Source: an uncultured Clostridia bacterium
GTDB taxonomy: Bacteria; Bacillota; Clostridia; TANB77; CAG-508
Assembly: GCA_934183325.1 (NCBI GenBank)
Contig: CAKPSH010000006.1
Span: 3,578 to 67,577, forward strand
DNA length: 64,000 nucleotides
Direction of reading: 5' to 3'
Below the pieces are notes generated by a model, which was not told where the DNA came from, did not search any database, and saw nothing but the letters and a program-made list of their open reading frames with translations. Shown here in pieces: positions 8,315 through 19,000 of this stretch (position 1 is the first letter of the stretch; every line of letters starts with the position of its first letter). The translations under genes were made by a program, and so were the position numbers.

Positions 8315-9352
8315 TCAAGCATTTTTAGGTATTTTTTCAAATTCTTCTATCATTTTATCTACTGCTTTATTTTGTACAAATTTCTCAGCTTGTTTGATTG
8401 TAAAGTAGAATAAATATTCATCACTACTTCCATGAGCTTTAACAACTGGTTTTTTTACACCTAAAAACAATGCTCCACCATATTCTTTATAATCCACTGT
8501 TTTCTTGAATCTTTTAATTGCTGGCATACAAGGTATCGCTGCTAATACTGATAAAAAATTATGTGTTAAACTTTCTGTTAGTGTTTTCTTTACATATTTC
8601 CCTAATCCCTCAACAGCCTTTAAAAATATATTTCCTGTAAATCCATCTGTTACAATTGCATCAACTTTTCCTGAGAAAGCGTCTCTTCCTTCTATATTTC
8701 CAATAAAATTAATTCCTAATTCTTCTGATTTTTCTTTTAATAAGTTATATGATTCTTTTGTTAACTCATTTCCTTTTGTCTCTTCAGTACCTATATTTAA
8801 AAGACCTATTGCTGGTTTTTCGACTCCAAAAGTGTTTTTTAAATAAATTGTTGCCATCTGTGCAAATTGTAATAAGTTTATTGGTTTACAGTTTGTATTT
8901 GCTCCTGAATCAATAAGTAATAGTCTGCTTTTGTATGCTGGTAATATTCCTGCCATTGCTGGTCTATCGATTCCTTTAATTCTTCCCACTAAAAGAGTAG
9001 CTCCAGTTAATAAAGCTCCTGAATTACCAGCTGAGATGAATACATCTCCAGCTCCTTCTTTTAATAGTTTAAATCCTACAACCATTGATGAATCTTTTTT
9101 ATGCTTAATTGCTTCTGTTGGTTTATCTTCCATTTCTATTGTTTCTGTTGTATTATGAATTTTTATTTTATTTGACATTTCACTGATTTTTTCTTTACCA
9201 AATAGTTCTTTTACTCTTGAATTTATAATCTCTTCATTTCCTGTTAGAAGTATTTCTGTATCATCTGCTATTTCATTTGCAGCTTTTACTGCTCCTTTTA
9301 TTACCGCATCTGGTGCATTATCTCCTCCCATTGCGTCTAGTATTATAACCAC
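8315..9352 (-). CDS. plsX: Phosphate acyltransferase PlsX
   Basis: PlsX converts acyl-ACP to acyl-phosphate, the donor used by PlsY to start phosphatidic acid synthesis. The N terminus carries the family signature ILDAMGGDNAPDAVIKGAVK. Other conserved blocks are SAGNSGALLTGATLLVGRIKG, IDRPAMAGILP, LLIDSGANTNCKP, VDAIVTDGFTGNIFLK and EYGGALFLGVKKPVVKAHGSS. The length of 345 residues is normal. It is followed by acpP and separated from tuf by the tuf terminator and a 52-bp repeat. Confidence 0.95.
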   Translation of the reverse strand: MVIILDAMGGDNAPDAVIKGAVKAANEIADDTEILLTGNEEIINSRVKELFGKEKISEMSNKIKIHNTTETIEMEDKPTEAIKHKKDSSMVVGFKLLKEGAGDVFISAGNSGALLTGATLLVGRIKGIDRPAMAGILPAYKSRLLLIDSGANTNCKPINLLQFAQMATIYLKNTFGVEKPAIGLLNIGTEETKGNELTKESYNLLKEKSEELGINFIGNIEGRDAFSGKVDAIVTDGFTGNIFLKAVEGLGKYVKKTLTESLTHNFLSVLAAIPCMPAIKRFKKTVDYKEYGGALFLGVKKPVVKAHGSSDEYLFYFTIKQAEKFVQNKAVDKMIEEFEKIPKNA

Positions 9353-9508
9353 TATTTATCCCTCTTCTTTCTTCCACAGTTTATGCACTTTATTAGTATA
9401 TTATTAATATTTTAAAAAATCAATACTTTTTGACCACAAATTCAGTTTAATTTTATTTCTTTTTATAGTAATAAAATATCTTTGTATTAGAAGTTTTTGT
9501 AAAAAACA

Positions 9509-9560
9509 AGAATAACATTTTCTAAGGAAACTCACTATTTCATAGATGACTTTCCTAAGA
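9509..9560. repeat. 52-bp dispersed repeat, copy 1
   Basis: This 52-bp sequence is identical, in the same orientation, to 63823-63874. It contains an imperfect stem (TCTAAGGAAA with TTTCCTAAGA, one mismatch) around a 20-nt loop. It lies between the tuf terminator and plsX. It could be a small interspersed element or a short structured RNA. Confidence 0.75.
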
Positions 9561-9562
9561 TA

Positions 9563-9600
9563 AAAAAAGAAAGCACTTTTAAAGTACTTTCTTTTCTATA
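9563..9600 (-). terminator. Intrinsic terminator of the str operon (after tuf)
   Basis: On the minus strand AAAGAAAGTACTTT pairs with AAAGTGCTTTCTTT and a run of seven T follows. It lies 12 bp after the tuf stop and is a textbook intrinsic terminator. Confidence 0.85.
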
Positions 9601-9611
9601 TTAGGCTTAAA

Positions 9612-10814
9612 TTAAGCTATTATTTCTGTAACGATACCAGAACCAACTGTTCTACCACCTTCACGGATAGCGAATCTTAATCCAACTTCCATAGCGATTG
9701 GTGTGATTAATTCAATTGTCATTCTTGTATTATCTCCAGGCATAACCATTTCTGTTCCAGCTTCTAGTTCGATTAATCCTGTAACGTCTGTTGTTCTGAA
9801 ATAGAATTGTGGTCTGTATCCGTTGAAGAATGGTGTATGTCTTCCACCTTCTTCTTTAGTTAATACATAAACTTCTGATTTGAATTTTGTATGTGGATGA
9901 ACTGTTCCAGGTTTTGCTAGTACTTGACCTCTTTCAACGTCTTTTCTATCAATACCTCTTAATAATGCTCCTGCATTATCTCCAGCTTCAGCTTCATCTA
10001 GAGATTTTCTGAACATTTCTAGTCCTGTGATAACTGTCTTTTTCTTTTCTGTTGATAATCCTACGATTTCAACTTCGTCACCAACTTTAACCATACCTCT
10101 TTCAACTCTACCTGTAACAACTGTTCCTCTTCCTGTGATTGTCATTGTGTCTTCGATAGGCATTAAGAATGGTTGGTCGATTGGTCTTTCTGGTGTTGGT
10201 ATATAGCTATCAACAGCAGCCATAAGTTCTCTTATGCAAGCATATTCTGGTGCATTTGGATCTGTAGATGTAGATTCAAGAACTTTTAATGAAGATCCTT
10301 TTATAACTGGGATTTCATCTCCTGGGAAATCATAGCTTGATAATAAGTCTCTAACTTCCATTTCAACTAATTCTAGTAATTCTGGATCATCAACCATATC
10401 GCATTTATTTAAGTAAACAACGATATATTTAACACCAACTTGTCTAGCTAATAGGATGTGCTCTCTTGTTTGAGGCATTGGTCCATCAGCAGCTGATACA
10501 ACTAGGATTGCTCCATCCATTTGTGCAGCACCTGTGATCATGTTTTTAACGTAGTCTGCGTGTCCTGGGCAGTCAACGTGTGCATAGTGTCTGTTTTCTG
10601 TTTCATATTCAACGTGAGCTGTATTGATTGTGATTCCTCTTGCTTGTTCTTCTGGTGCTCCGTCAATTTTTGAATATTCTGTGTATTTTGCTTTTCCTTC
10701 TAATGCTAATACTTTAGTAATAGCAGCTGTTGTTGTTGTTTTACCATGATCAACGTGTCCGATTGTACCAATGTTGATATGTGGTTTTGTTCTTTCAAAT
10801 TTAGCTTTTGCCAT
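9612..10814 (-). CDS. tuf: Translation elongation factor Tu
   Basis: EF-Tu delivers aminoacyl-tRNA to the ribosome as a GTP complex. The G1 motif GHVDHGKTT, switch [19 protein letters not shown]3 DCPGHADY, G4 NKCDM and the two C-terminal beta-barrel domains are complete. The length is 400 residues. The SD AAAGGAGGAATTTCAA precedes the ATG. It is the last gene of rpsL-rpsG-fusA-tuf, separated from fusA by 470 bp of structured DNA. Confidence 0.98.
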   Translation of the reverse strand: MAKAKFERTKPHINIGTIGHVDHGKTTTTAAITKVLALEGKAKYTEYSKIDGAPEEQARGITINTAHVEYETENRHYAHVDCPGHADYVKNMITGAAQMDGAILVVSAADGPMPQTREHILLARQVGVKYIVVYLNKCDMVDDPELLELVEMEVRDLLSSYDFPGDEIPVIKGSSLKVLESTSTDPNAPEYACIRELMAAVDSYIPTPERPIDQPFLMPIEDTMTITGRGTVVTGRVERGMVKVGDEVEIVGLSTEKKKTVITGLEMFRKSLDEAEAGDNAGALLRGIDRKDVERGQVLAKPGTVHPHTKFKSEVYVLTKEEGGRHTPFFNGYRPQFYFRTTDVTGLIELEAGTEMVMPGDNTRMTIELITPIAMEVGLRFAIREGGRTVGSGIVTEIIA

Positions 10815-11049
10815 TTGAAATTCCTCCTTTAATTTTTTATTTTTTTGAATTTAATATCAATTATTTGCCAATATTTTATAATATTTTTCTTATTTTTGCA
10901 ATAGTTTTTACAAATTATTTAGAAAGGCTGGCTTTCTAACCTTAAATAGAAAGACTCTATCTTAATTACAAAATATTTTCTTGTAAGAAACTGTGTTTCT
11001 TACAAGTTTATATTTTGTGGTAAATTCTATATAAGAATATTTTATACAA

Positions 11050-11088
11050 GAAAGAAGTTCGCGAGCAAAATTACTTCGTAATTTTTCA
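11050..11088. repeat. 39-bp direct repeat, copy 1
   Basis: It matches 11151-11189 at 38 of 39 positions. It contains AAGTTCGCGAG and a small palindrome (ATTAC, TTC, GTAAT). It is part of the duplicated fusA-tuf spacer. Confidence 0.8.
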
Positions 11089-11150
11089 TCTTATATCTTT
11101 CTAAAAGTACATCCTTCTTATTTTTAATATACTTTGTATAAATTTATTAC

Positions 11151-11189
11151 GAAAGAAGTTCGCGAGTAAAATTACTTCGTAATTTTTCA
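11151..11189. repeat. 39-bp direct repeat, copy 2
   Basis: This is the second copy of the element at 11050-11088, in the same orientation and 101 bp away. The single difference is C to T after GCGAG. Confidence 0.8.
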
Positions 11190-11284
11190 CGCTTGTGCTT
11201 TCAAAGAAAGCACTTCTATCTTAATTCAAAAACATTCTCATGTAAGAAACTGTGTTTCTTACATGATTGTGTTTTTGAATTAAT

Positions 11285-13369
11285 CTAGTCTTCTTTCTTT
11301 GTTCTTGTTGCCACTATTGTTTCTAGGATTGCTTTTGGAACTTCTTCATAGTGACTTGGTTCCATTGCATATGTTCCTCTTCCTTGTGTTTTTGAACGTA
11401 AGTCTGTTGCATATCCAAACATCTCAGATAATGGAATAAATCCTCTTATTATTTGAGATCCTCCTCTTGCTTCCATTCCTTCCATTCTTCCACGTCTTGA
11501 GTTGATGTCTCCTATAACATCTCCCATGTATTCTTCTGGAACTGTTATTTCAACTTTCATTATTGGTTCTAGGATAACTGATTTTCCTTTTTTACATCCA
11601 TCTTTGAATGCCATTGATCCAGCAATTTTGAATGCCATTTCTGAAGAGTCAACTTCATGGTAAGATCCATCTACTAATGTAGCTTTGAAATCTATAACTG
11701 GATATCCAGCTAGGATACCGCTATTAGCAGCTTCACGTATACCTTCTTCGATTGGTTTGATATATTCTTTTGGAACAGATCCACCAACGATTTTGCTTTC
11801 AAATATTACTCCTGATCCTGGCTCTAATGGTTCCATTTCAAGTATAGCATGTCCATATTGTCCACGTCCACCTGATTGACGTATGAATTTACCTTCAGCT
11901 CTTACTGCGTTTCTGATTGTTTCTTTGTAAGCAACTTGAGGTTTACCAACATTACATTCTACTTTGAATTCTCTCTTTAATCTATCTACGATGATATCTA
12001 GGTGTAATTCACCCATACCAGCGATAATAGTTTGTCCTGTTTCTTGGTCTGTATATGTCTTGAATGTTGGATCTTCTTCAGCTAATTTTGATAATGCTAT
12101 TGCCATTTTTTCTTGGGCAACTTTGTCCTTTGGTTCAATAGCTATATCAATAACTGGCTCTGGGAATTCCATTGATTCAAGTATTATAGGATGACTTTCA
12201 TCACATAAAGTATCTCCTGTTGTTACATCTTTAAGACCAACAGCAGCAGCGATATCACCTGTAAATACTTTTGTGATATCTTCTCTATGGTTTGCATGCA
12301 TTAATAAAACTCTTCCTATTCTTTCTTTCTTATCTTTATTAGCATTTAATACGCTTGTTCCAGCATCTAATGTTCCAGAGTAAACTCTGAAGAAGCATAA
12401 TTTTCCAACAAATGGATCTGTTGCAATTTTGAATGCTAATGCAGCGAATGGTTCTTTATCATCTGGTTTTCTTTCTTCTTTTTCACCGTCTAAGTTTACA
12501 CCTTCAACTGGTGGAATATCAACTGGAGATGGTAAATAGTCTATTATTGCATCAAGTAATTCTTGAACACCTTTATTTTTGTATGAAGAACCACAACATA
12601 CAGGTACTATATTTCCTGCTATTGTTCCTTTACGAAGTCCCATTTTGATTTCGTCAATAGTTAATTCTTCTCCATCTAAATATTTCATCATTAATTCATC
12701 GTCTTGTTCAGCAGCTGTGTCTACCATTTCTTGACGAGCAGCTTCTGCTTGTGCTTTCATATCTTCAGGGATATCTGTTATTTCGATATCTTTTCCTAAA
12801 TCATCTTTATGAATTAATGCTTTCATATTCATTAAATCTATTATACCTTTGAAAGTATCTTCTGCACCAATTGGTAATTGAATTGGAACTGGGTGTGCAT
12901 TTAATCTTGTTTTTAATTGTTCAACACAATTTGCAAAATTTGCACCTGTGATATCCATTTTATTTACATATACCATTCTTGGTACTTTGTATTTATCAGC
13001 TTGACGCCAAACTGTTTCAGATTGTGGTTGAACTCCACCTTTAGCACATAGTACAGTAACTGCACCATCTAGTACTTTTAGTGATCTTTCAACTTCAACT
13101 GTAAAGTCTACGTGTCCTGGGGTATCAATGATGTTTATTCTATTTCCTTTCCAGAAACAAGTTGTTGCAGCAGAAGTAATTGTAATACCTCTTTCTTGCT
13201 CTTGTACCATCCAGTCCATAGTTGCTCCACCATCGTGTGTTTCACCAATTTTGTGTGTCTTACCTGTGTAGAAAAGAATTCTCTCTGTTGTAGTAGTTTT
13301 TCCGGCATCAATGTGAGCCATTATTCCTATATTTCTTGTTTTTTGTAGTGTTACTTGTCTACCTTCCAC
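11285..13369 (-). CDS. fusA: Translation elongation factor G
   Basis: EF-G is the GTPase that translocates tRNA and mRNA on the ribosome and assists recycling with RRF. The G1 motif [13 protein letters not shown], the switch segment [15 protein letters not shown]3 DTPGHVDF and G4 NKMD are intact. The domain IV loop region ([18 protein letters not shown]-like [15 protein letters not shown]) is present. The length is 694 residues. The start is GTG at 13369 with the SD AAGGAGG 8 bp upstream. It is the third gene of the str operon. A duplicated rpsG tail lies between it and rpsG. Confidence 0.97.
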   Translation of the reverse strand: MEGRQVTLQKTRNIGIMAHIDAGKTTTTERILFYTGKTHKIGETHDGGATMDWMVQEQERGITITSAATTCFWKGNRINIIDTPGHVDFTVEVERSLKVLDGAVTVLCAKGGVQPQSETVWRQADKYKVPRMVYVNKMDITGANFANCVEQLKTRLNAHPVPIQLPIGAEDTFKGIIDLMNMKALIHKDDLGKDIEITDIPEDMKAQAEAARQEMVDTAAEQDDELMMKYLDGEELTIDEIKMGLRKGTIAGNIVPVCCGSSYKNKGVQELLDAIIDYLPSPVDIPPVEGVNLDGEKEERKPDDKEPFAALAFKIATDPFVGKLCFFRVYSGTLDAGTSVLNANKDKKERIGRVLLMHANHREDITKVFTGDIAAAVGLKDVTTGDTLCDESHPIILESMEFPEPVIDIAIEPKDKVAQEKMAIALSKLAEEDPTFKTYTDQETGQTIIAGMGELHLDIIVDRLKREFKVECNVGKPQVAYKETIRNAVRAEGKFIRQSGGRGQYGHAILEMEPLEPGSGVIFESKIVGGSVPKEYIKPIEEGIREAANSGILAGYPVIDFKATLVDGSYHEVDSSEMAFKIAGSMAFKDGCKKGKSVILEPIMKVEITVPEEYMGDVIGDINSRRGRMEGMEARGGSQIIRGFIPLSEMFGYATDLRSKTQGRGTYAMEPSHYEEVPKAILETIVATRTKKED

Positions 13370-13434
13370 GGATTTTAACCTCCTTTTTATTTTTTTACAG
13401 CTGTGTGAAACAGCTGTAGTATCTTCTTGTTTTA

Positions 13435-13534
<100 letters not shown>

Positions 13535-13567
13535 TCATTCGCATTTAAGAAAAAAGTATTATTTTTT

Positions 13568-14038
13568 CTACCATTTATAATGTGCAAATGCTTTGTTTGC
13601 TTCTGCCATTTTATGCATATCTTCTTTTTTCTTAAATGCTCCACCATTACCAGCGATGGCATCTAGTATTTCTCCTGCTAATTTTTCTGCCATTGTTTTT
13701 TCATGTCTTTTTCTAGCATAAGTTACTAAATATCTTAAACCTAATGTTTGTCTTCTTTCAGGTCTAATTTCTAGTGGAACTTGGTATGTTGCACCACCAA
13801 CTCTTCTTGCTTTTACTTCAAGAACAGGCATTATATTATCTAATGCTGCTTCGAATACTTCTAGTGGATTTTTTTGTTCTTTTTCTTTTATGATGTCAAA
13901 TGCATCATATACGATTTCTTGTGCTACTGCTTTTTTTCCGTCTAACATAACATTGTTGATTAATTTTGTAACAACTTTGCTATTGTAGATTGGGTCTGGT
14001 AACACATCTCTTTTTGCTACATAACCTTTTCTTGGCAC
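13568..14038 (-). CDS. rpsG: 30S ribosomal protein S7
   Basis: S7 is a primary 16S rRNA-binding protein of the 30S head. The 156-residue sequence has the conserved start [20 protein letters not shown], the block [28 protein letters not shown] (here [20 protein letters not shown]), and [10 protein letters not shown]. The end [15 protein letters not shown] is normal. The SD is AAAGGAGTG. It is second in the str operon; in E. coli S7 represses its own operon. The last 24 codons are duplicated just downstream. Confidence 0.97.
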   Translation of the reverse strand: MPRKGYVAKRDVLPDPIYNSKVVTKLINNVMLDGKKAVAQEIVYDAFDIIKEKEQKNPLEVFEAALDNIMPVLEVKARRVGGATYQVPLEIRPERRQTLGLRYLVTYARKRHEKTMAEKLAGEILDAIAGNGGAFKKKEDMHKMAEANKAFAHYKW

Positions 14039-14101
14039 TATTCTTCACTCCTTTTCATAAATTTTATGTGATATTTTATATTAAAATATCAAAGTTACTC
14101 T

Positions 14102-14184
14102 GATAGGATTTTTTTCCTATCCGTCAAGTGCAATAATCTATTATAAATTTAAGTACCTTAAATTATTAATCTATTATTTGCACT
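14102..14184 (-). promoter_or_regulatory. Hairpins in the rpsL-rpsG spacer
   Basis: A small stem (GATAGG / CCTATC, 14102-14121) sits beside a long imperfect inverted repeat at 14127-14184. The arms of the long repeat are about 27 nt and end in AGTGCAA / TTGCACT around a GTA loop. It could be the S7 feedback target or an attenuator. This is inferred from position and symmetry only. Confidence 0.4.
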
Positions 14185-14207
14185 AATTACTATTGTTCAG
14201 TAATCGA

Positions 14208-14621
14208 CTATTTTTTAGGACGTTTTGCTCCGTATTTAGAACGAGCTTGCATTCTGTCTTTTACTCCTGCTGTGTCAAGTGTTCCTCTTATTATATGATA
14301 TCTAACACCTGGTAAATCCTTAACTCTTCCTCCTCTTATTAGAACAACACTGTGCTCTTGTAAGTTGTGTCCAATACCTGGAATATATGAAGTAACTTCA
14401 TATCCGTTAGATAATCTAACTCTGGCAACTTTTCTTAAAGCTGAGTTTGGTTTCTTTGGAGTAACAGTTTTTACTACTGTACAAACACCTCTTTTTTGTG
14501 GTGCACGGTTGTTTGTTAATGTTTTATTTCTTGAGTTATATCCGTGTTGTAAAGCTGGTGCTGTAGATTTAGTTTGACTTGTTTTTCTTCCTTTTCTTAC
14601 TAATTGATTAATTGTTGGCAC
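14208..14621 (-). CDS. rpsL: 30S ribosomal protein S12
   Basis: S12 lies at the decoding centre. The sequence has the expected N terminus [12 protein letters not shown], the streptomycin-region motif [20 protein letters not shown] with the conserved Lys, and [21 protein letters not shown]. The length is 137 residues. The start is GTG at 14621 with the SD TAGGAGGTG. It is the first gene of rpsL-rpsG-fusA-tuf and has a clear promoter at 14669-14697. Confidence 0.97.
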   Translation of the reverse strand: MPTINQLVRKGRKTSQTKSTAPALQHGYNSRNKTLTNNRAPQKRGVCTVVKTVTPKKPNSALRKVARVRLSNGYEVTSYIPGIGHNLQEHSVVLIRGGRVKDLPGVRYHIIRGTLDTAGVKDRMQARSKYGAKRPKK

Positions 14622-14668
14622 TTAAATTTCACCTCCTACTATATTTTTTGCTATAAATAAGCTTTATT

Positions 14669-14697
14669 ATTATACTATCTTTGTTTTGTAAAGTCAA
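14669..14697 (-). promoter_or_regulatory. Promoter of the str operon
   Basis: On the minus strand TTGACT and TATAAT are separated by 17 bp, about 50 bp upstream of rpsL. This is a strong sigma-A-type match. Confidence 0.8.
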
Positions 14698-14717
14698 CAG
14701 TTTTACTATATTTTGCT

Positions 14718-15842
14718 CTATGTTTTTTTTATTAATTTAATATATATATCATTTTCTTTTTTATTTCTTAATATTGTTAATTTTACCTCTTCTCCTATGT
14801 TTTTACTATAAATGTATTTTCTTAGTTCGTTTATTTTATTTATTGGAATTTCATCAATTTTTTCTATAATATCTCCCTTCTTTATTTCTGAATTTTTTTC
14901 ATCATTTATAATTTCGGTAACATATATTCCATTTTTAATTTCTATTGAATTATCTAGATATTGTATTGCTTCTTTATCTATAGCTTTTATCCCTAAAGAA
15001 GCTTCTTCAAATTTTCCTTCATTTTCTAATTTTTCAATAATTGGTTTAATAATATTAATTGGAATAGCAAAGCCTATTCCTTCTGCTTCCTTTATTTTTA
15101 TTGATGTTACTCCTATTACATTTCCTTTTTCATCTATTAACGGTCCTCCACTATTTCCTGAATTTATAGAAGCATCTGTTTGTATTAAATCTTCCATATA
15201 TGATTTTCCATTATCTTCTTCTATTTTTATTGTTCTATTTAATGCACTTATTATTCCTTTTGTAACGGTTCTTTGAAATTCTAATCCTAATGGATTTCCT
15301 ATTGCATATACATCTTGTCCAATTTTTATTTTATCAGAGTCTCCTATTGTTGCTGAAATTATTTCTCTTGTTGTTGCTATTTTTAATATACTTAAATCCA
15401 AATTTTCATTGCTCCATACAACGCTTGCATTATATTCTTCTCCATCTTCTGTTGTTATATAACATTTTGATAATATTCCACCCGTTATATGATTGTTGGT
15501 TAAAACATAGCCTTTTTTTGATATTATAACTCCTGTTCCTAAATTATATGTTTTTGCAGCTTCTAATGAAAAAAATGATGTATCCACACTTTGTAATTTT
15601 GATATTCCTACTACTGTTTCTGATGTTTTCTCTAGTACTAAAGAAATATCTTTGCTTTCTTCATTTGCTTGTACAGTATTTATTTTATTTTCTTGTTTTG
15701 GCTCAACTTCTTCTACATTAATATTACTGTACATGTCATACAGCACTATTGTTATTGTTATTACAATAAATGTCCACAATATTTTTCCTAAAACTCTTAA
15801 AATCGTATTATTTTTATGTATATCTTTATATCTATTATTCAA
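14718..15842 (-). CDS. HtrA/DegP-like membrane-anchored serine protease
   Basis: This surface-facing quality-control protease has a trypsin-like domain followed by a PDZ domain. One N-terminal membrane helix (ILWTFIVITITIVLYDMY) acts as an anchor. The catalytic triad is visible: His in GYVLTNNHITGG, Asp in NLDLSILK and Ser in SINSGNSGGPL. The C-terminal part (LGIKAIDKEAIQYLD to the end) reads as PDZ. I favour a TTG start at 15842. The AAAGGAG that overlaps the upstream ATG (15860) is correctly spaced to serve this TTG. The length of about 374 residues is typical. No neighbour indicates a specific substrate, and it is divergent from the NRPS operon. Confidence 0.88.
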   Translation of the reverse strand: MNNRYKDIHKNNTILRVLGKILWTFIVITITIVLYDMYSNINVEEVEPKQENKINTVQANEESKDISLVLEKTSETVVGISKLQSVDTSFFSLEAAKTYNLGTGVIISKKGYVLTNNHITGGILSKCYITTEDGEEYNASVVWSNENLDLSILKIATTREIISATIGDSDKIKIGQDVYAIGNPLGLEFQRTVTKGIISALNRTIKIEEDNGKSYMEDLIQTDASINSGNSGGPLIDEKGNVIGVTSIKIKEAEGIGFAIPINIIKPIIEKLENEGKFEEASLGIKAIDKEAIQYLDNSIEIKNGIYVTEIINDEKNSEIKKGDIIEKIDEIPINKINELRKYIYSKNIGEEVKLTILRNKKENDIYIKLIKKT

Positions 15843-15947
15843 ATTTAATTCTCCTTTCATTATTTTATCCTTGTAAATTATTTACTTTTTTTATGATTTT
15901 ATACTTCTATATTCTTAACTTTTCTTATATTATTTTTTTACATTTTT

Positions 15948-15976
15948 TTGACTTTTTTTTACTTTTATGGTAAGAT
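15948..15976 (+). promoter_or_regulatory. Candidate promoter of the NRPS-kinase operon
   Basis: TTGACT at 15948-15953 and TAAGAT at 15971-15976 are spaced by 17 bp. They lie 62 bp upstream of the NRPS start. The -10 is imperfect. Confidence 0.45.
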
Positions 15977-16038
15977 TGTATATATTTTGTGACTTTTAAC
16001 TACTTATTGGAAAGGCTTATTAGAAAGGATTGTATAAA

Positions 16039-19000
16039 ATGGAACACGAATTTTTCGATTTAACCAATCCTCAGAAGGCCATTTGGTTAACTGAGCAGTT
16101 TTACAAAGGAAAAAATATCAACAATGTTTGTGGCACTTTATATATAAAAAAAGCAATAGATTTTAATCTTTTTGAACAATCAATCAATTTGTTCATTAAG
16201 AATAATGATTCTGTTCGAATCAAATTAAGATTACAGGAAAATGGTGAAATTAAACAGTATTTTGATGAATATCAATATATACATATTGATACTGTTAATG
16301 TTTACTCTGAAAAAGATTTAAAACAGCTTCAGAATTCAGTTGTTTCTGAGGTTTTCAATTTATTAGATTCAAATTTATTTCATTTCGTAATTTTTAAATT
16401 TCCAAATAACAATGGTGGTGTTATAGCTAATTTCCATCATTTAATTAGTGATTCCTGGTCTCACGGAATTCTTTCTAATCAACTCCTAAGTAATTATTGC
16501 AAATTATTAAATAATGAAGAAATTATTGATAATTCTTCATATTCATATAAAGAATATATTTCTACTGAAAATGATTATATAAATAGTGCAAAATTTTTGA
16601 AAGATAAAGCGTATTGGGATAATATTTACTCAACAATTCCAGAGAATGCAACAATACCAGCTTCTTTGAATTCAAATATTAATTCGTTAGAGGCTAAAAG
16701 ACTTCAATTAAATATTAATGGCTCTACATTATCTGAGATTACTGAATATTGTACTAGTCATAAAATAACACCATTTAATTTTTATATGTCAATTTTTGGA
16801 TTATATATTTCAAGAGTTTCTAATTTAGATGATTTTGTAATAGGAACACCTATTTTAAATAGAACCAACTATGCTGAGAAGCATACTACTGGTATGTTTA
16901 TAAAAACTATACCTTTTAGAATTTCTCTAGATTATAATTTACGCTTTACAGATTTTGTATCTCAAATTGCTGTAAGTTCAATTGGTATGTTAAAGCATCA
17001 ACGATATTCATATCAATATATCATTGAGGATTTAAGAAAGCAGGATTCCTCACTTCCTACTTTATATAATATTATGTTTTCATATCAAATTACTAAAATG
17101 ACCGATAATAATGATATTTTTCCTCATACTAATACTTGGTCTTTTACAGGTAATACAAGTGATGATATTGATGTTCATATGTTGGAATATGATGATTCAA
17201 CAAATTCTAATTTGAATGTAATGTATGACTATAGAACATCTAAATATACTGAGTCTGATATTCGTGAAATTCATTCTCGTATATTGTATATAATTAAACA
17301 GGTAATTGAAAATGATCAAATTCTTTTAAAAGATATTGATGTAATTACTGAAGAAGAAAAAAATAAAATTTTATATCAATTTAATTCTAATAAAATTAAT
17401 ATTCCAAGCAATTTAACTCTTGATAAAATGTTTAAGGATATTGTTCTAAAAAATAGAAATAATATAGCTATTATCTCTAGTACAAATAGTATTACATATC
17501 AAGAATTAGATGAGCTTTCTAATAAACTTGCAAATATTTTATTAGATAATGGAGTTCAACCCCAAGACATTATTGGTGTTTGCATGAATCGTTCTATTGA
17601 ACTTCTTATTAGTATTTGGGCTATTTTAAAAATTGGAGCTATTTATATGCCAATGCATACAAAATATCCTACAGATAGACTAAGATATATGATTGAAAAT
17701 AGTAATTGTCATTTAATAATTACAAATTCTATTATGAGTACTTCTTTTGATGACTGTGTTAAAGAAATTATTTTTAATAATATAAATGAAATATCTTCAA
17801 ATAAAAGCAATATTATTACTGCTTCAATAAATGAAAATGATATTGCTTATGTTATATATACTTCTGGTTCTACTGGAAAACCTAAAGGAGTCCAAATAAC
17901 ACATAAGAATTTAATAAATTTCTTATACTCTTTTAATAATTCTTATGGTAAAATTGATACTAATGATTCATTATTAGCATCTACAAATATTTCTTTTGAT
18001 GTTAGTATTTTTGAGTTATTTATTTCAATTTTAAATGGTGCAAAACTTATCTTGTATAATGAAGAATATATTACAGATATAATTAATTATACAAATTGGA
18101 TTATAAATAATGAAATAACAATGTTATATATTCCACCAAATATTTTAAATGAGGTTTATACTATTCTTAAGAATTCTTCAGCTGATATTAAGATTAATAA
18201 ATTATTAGTTGGAGTTGAAGGAATTAAGAAAAGTACTCTTAATAAATACTTTATTTTAAATAAGAACATGACCATTGTAAATGGATATGGTCCAACAGAA
18301 ACAACTATTTGTGCTACTTCTTTAGTTTATAAAAAGGACACAACTGATGATTCTTATGTTTCAATTGGTAAACCATTATCTAACAATAATATATATATTT
18401 TAAATAAAAATAATTTGTCACAGCCAGTTAATGTTTTAGGTGAAGTTTATATTTCTGGCTATGGAGTTGGAAAGGGTTATATAAATAACACTGCTGAAAA
18501 TAATAAAAGATTTATTCCAAATACTTTTGATAATGCTTCTCCATTCATGTATAGAACTGGTGATTTAGCAAAATGGAATAAAGATGGTACTATTTCTTTT
18601 TCTGGTAGAGCAGATACTCAAATTAAGCTTCATGGATACAGAATAGAACTATCTGAAATAAATAATGCTGTTAGTCAATATCCATATATTACTAACTCTT
18701 TAACTACAGTACGTGAAATAAACTCTCAAAAATATATTGTTACATATTTTACATCTTATAGAAAAATTGAAATTAACAATTTAGAATTGTTTTTGAAGGA
18801 ATTATTACCTTTTTATATGATTCCAAATTACTATATCCAATTAGATGATTTTCCTTTAACTGCAAATGGCAAAATTAATGCTAAGATATTGCCTTTACCT
18901 AAAATTGTATCTACTGTTAAATATGTAGCCCCTTCAACAAAGTTAGAAAAGATTTTGTGTTCTATATGGGAAAGTTTATTTAATAAAGAAAAAATAAGTA

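Larger units (their letters stand above)
10921..11283 (-). ncRNA. Structured fusA-tuf spacer built of two related units
   Basis: This 470-bp gap has no gene. It contains two long hairpins, 10968-11018 and 11223-11282. Both have the core stem TGTAAGAAA / TTTCTTACA around ACAG, flanked by outer arms. The outer arms differ between copies but remain paired (CAAAAACA/TGTTTTTG versus ACAAAATAT/ATATTTTGT). Each hairpin is followed on the minus strand by TTAAGATAGA and a further hairpin (GTGCTTTC/GAAAGCAC at 11199-11217; AGAAAG/CTTTCT at 10921-10937). Two 39-bp direct repeats, 11050-11088 and 11151-11189, differ at one base. The paired changes indicate that the structure is kept. A leader or attenuator for tuf, or a small mobile element, are alternatives. 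Confidence 0.55.

Noticed and set aside
16030..16038. TTG start of the NRPS
   Set aside because: It is 3 bp from the SD; the ATG at 16039 is better spaced.
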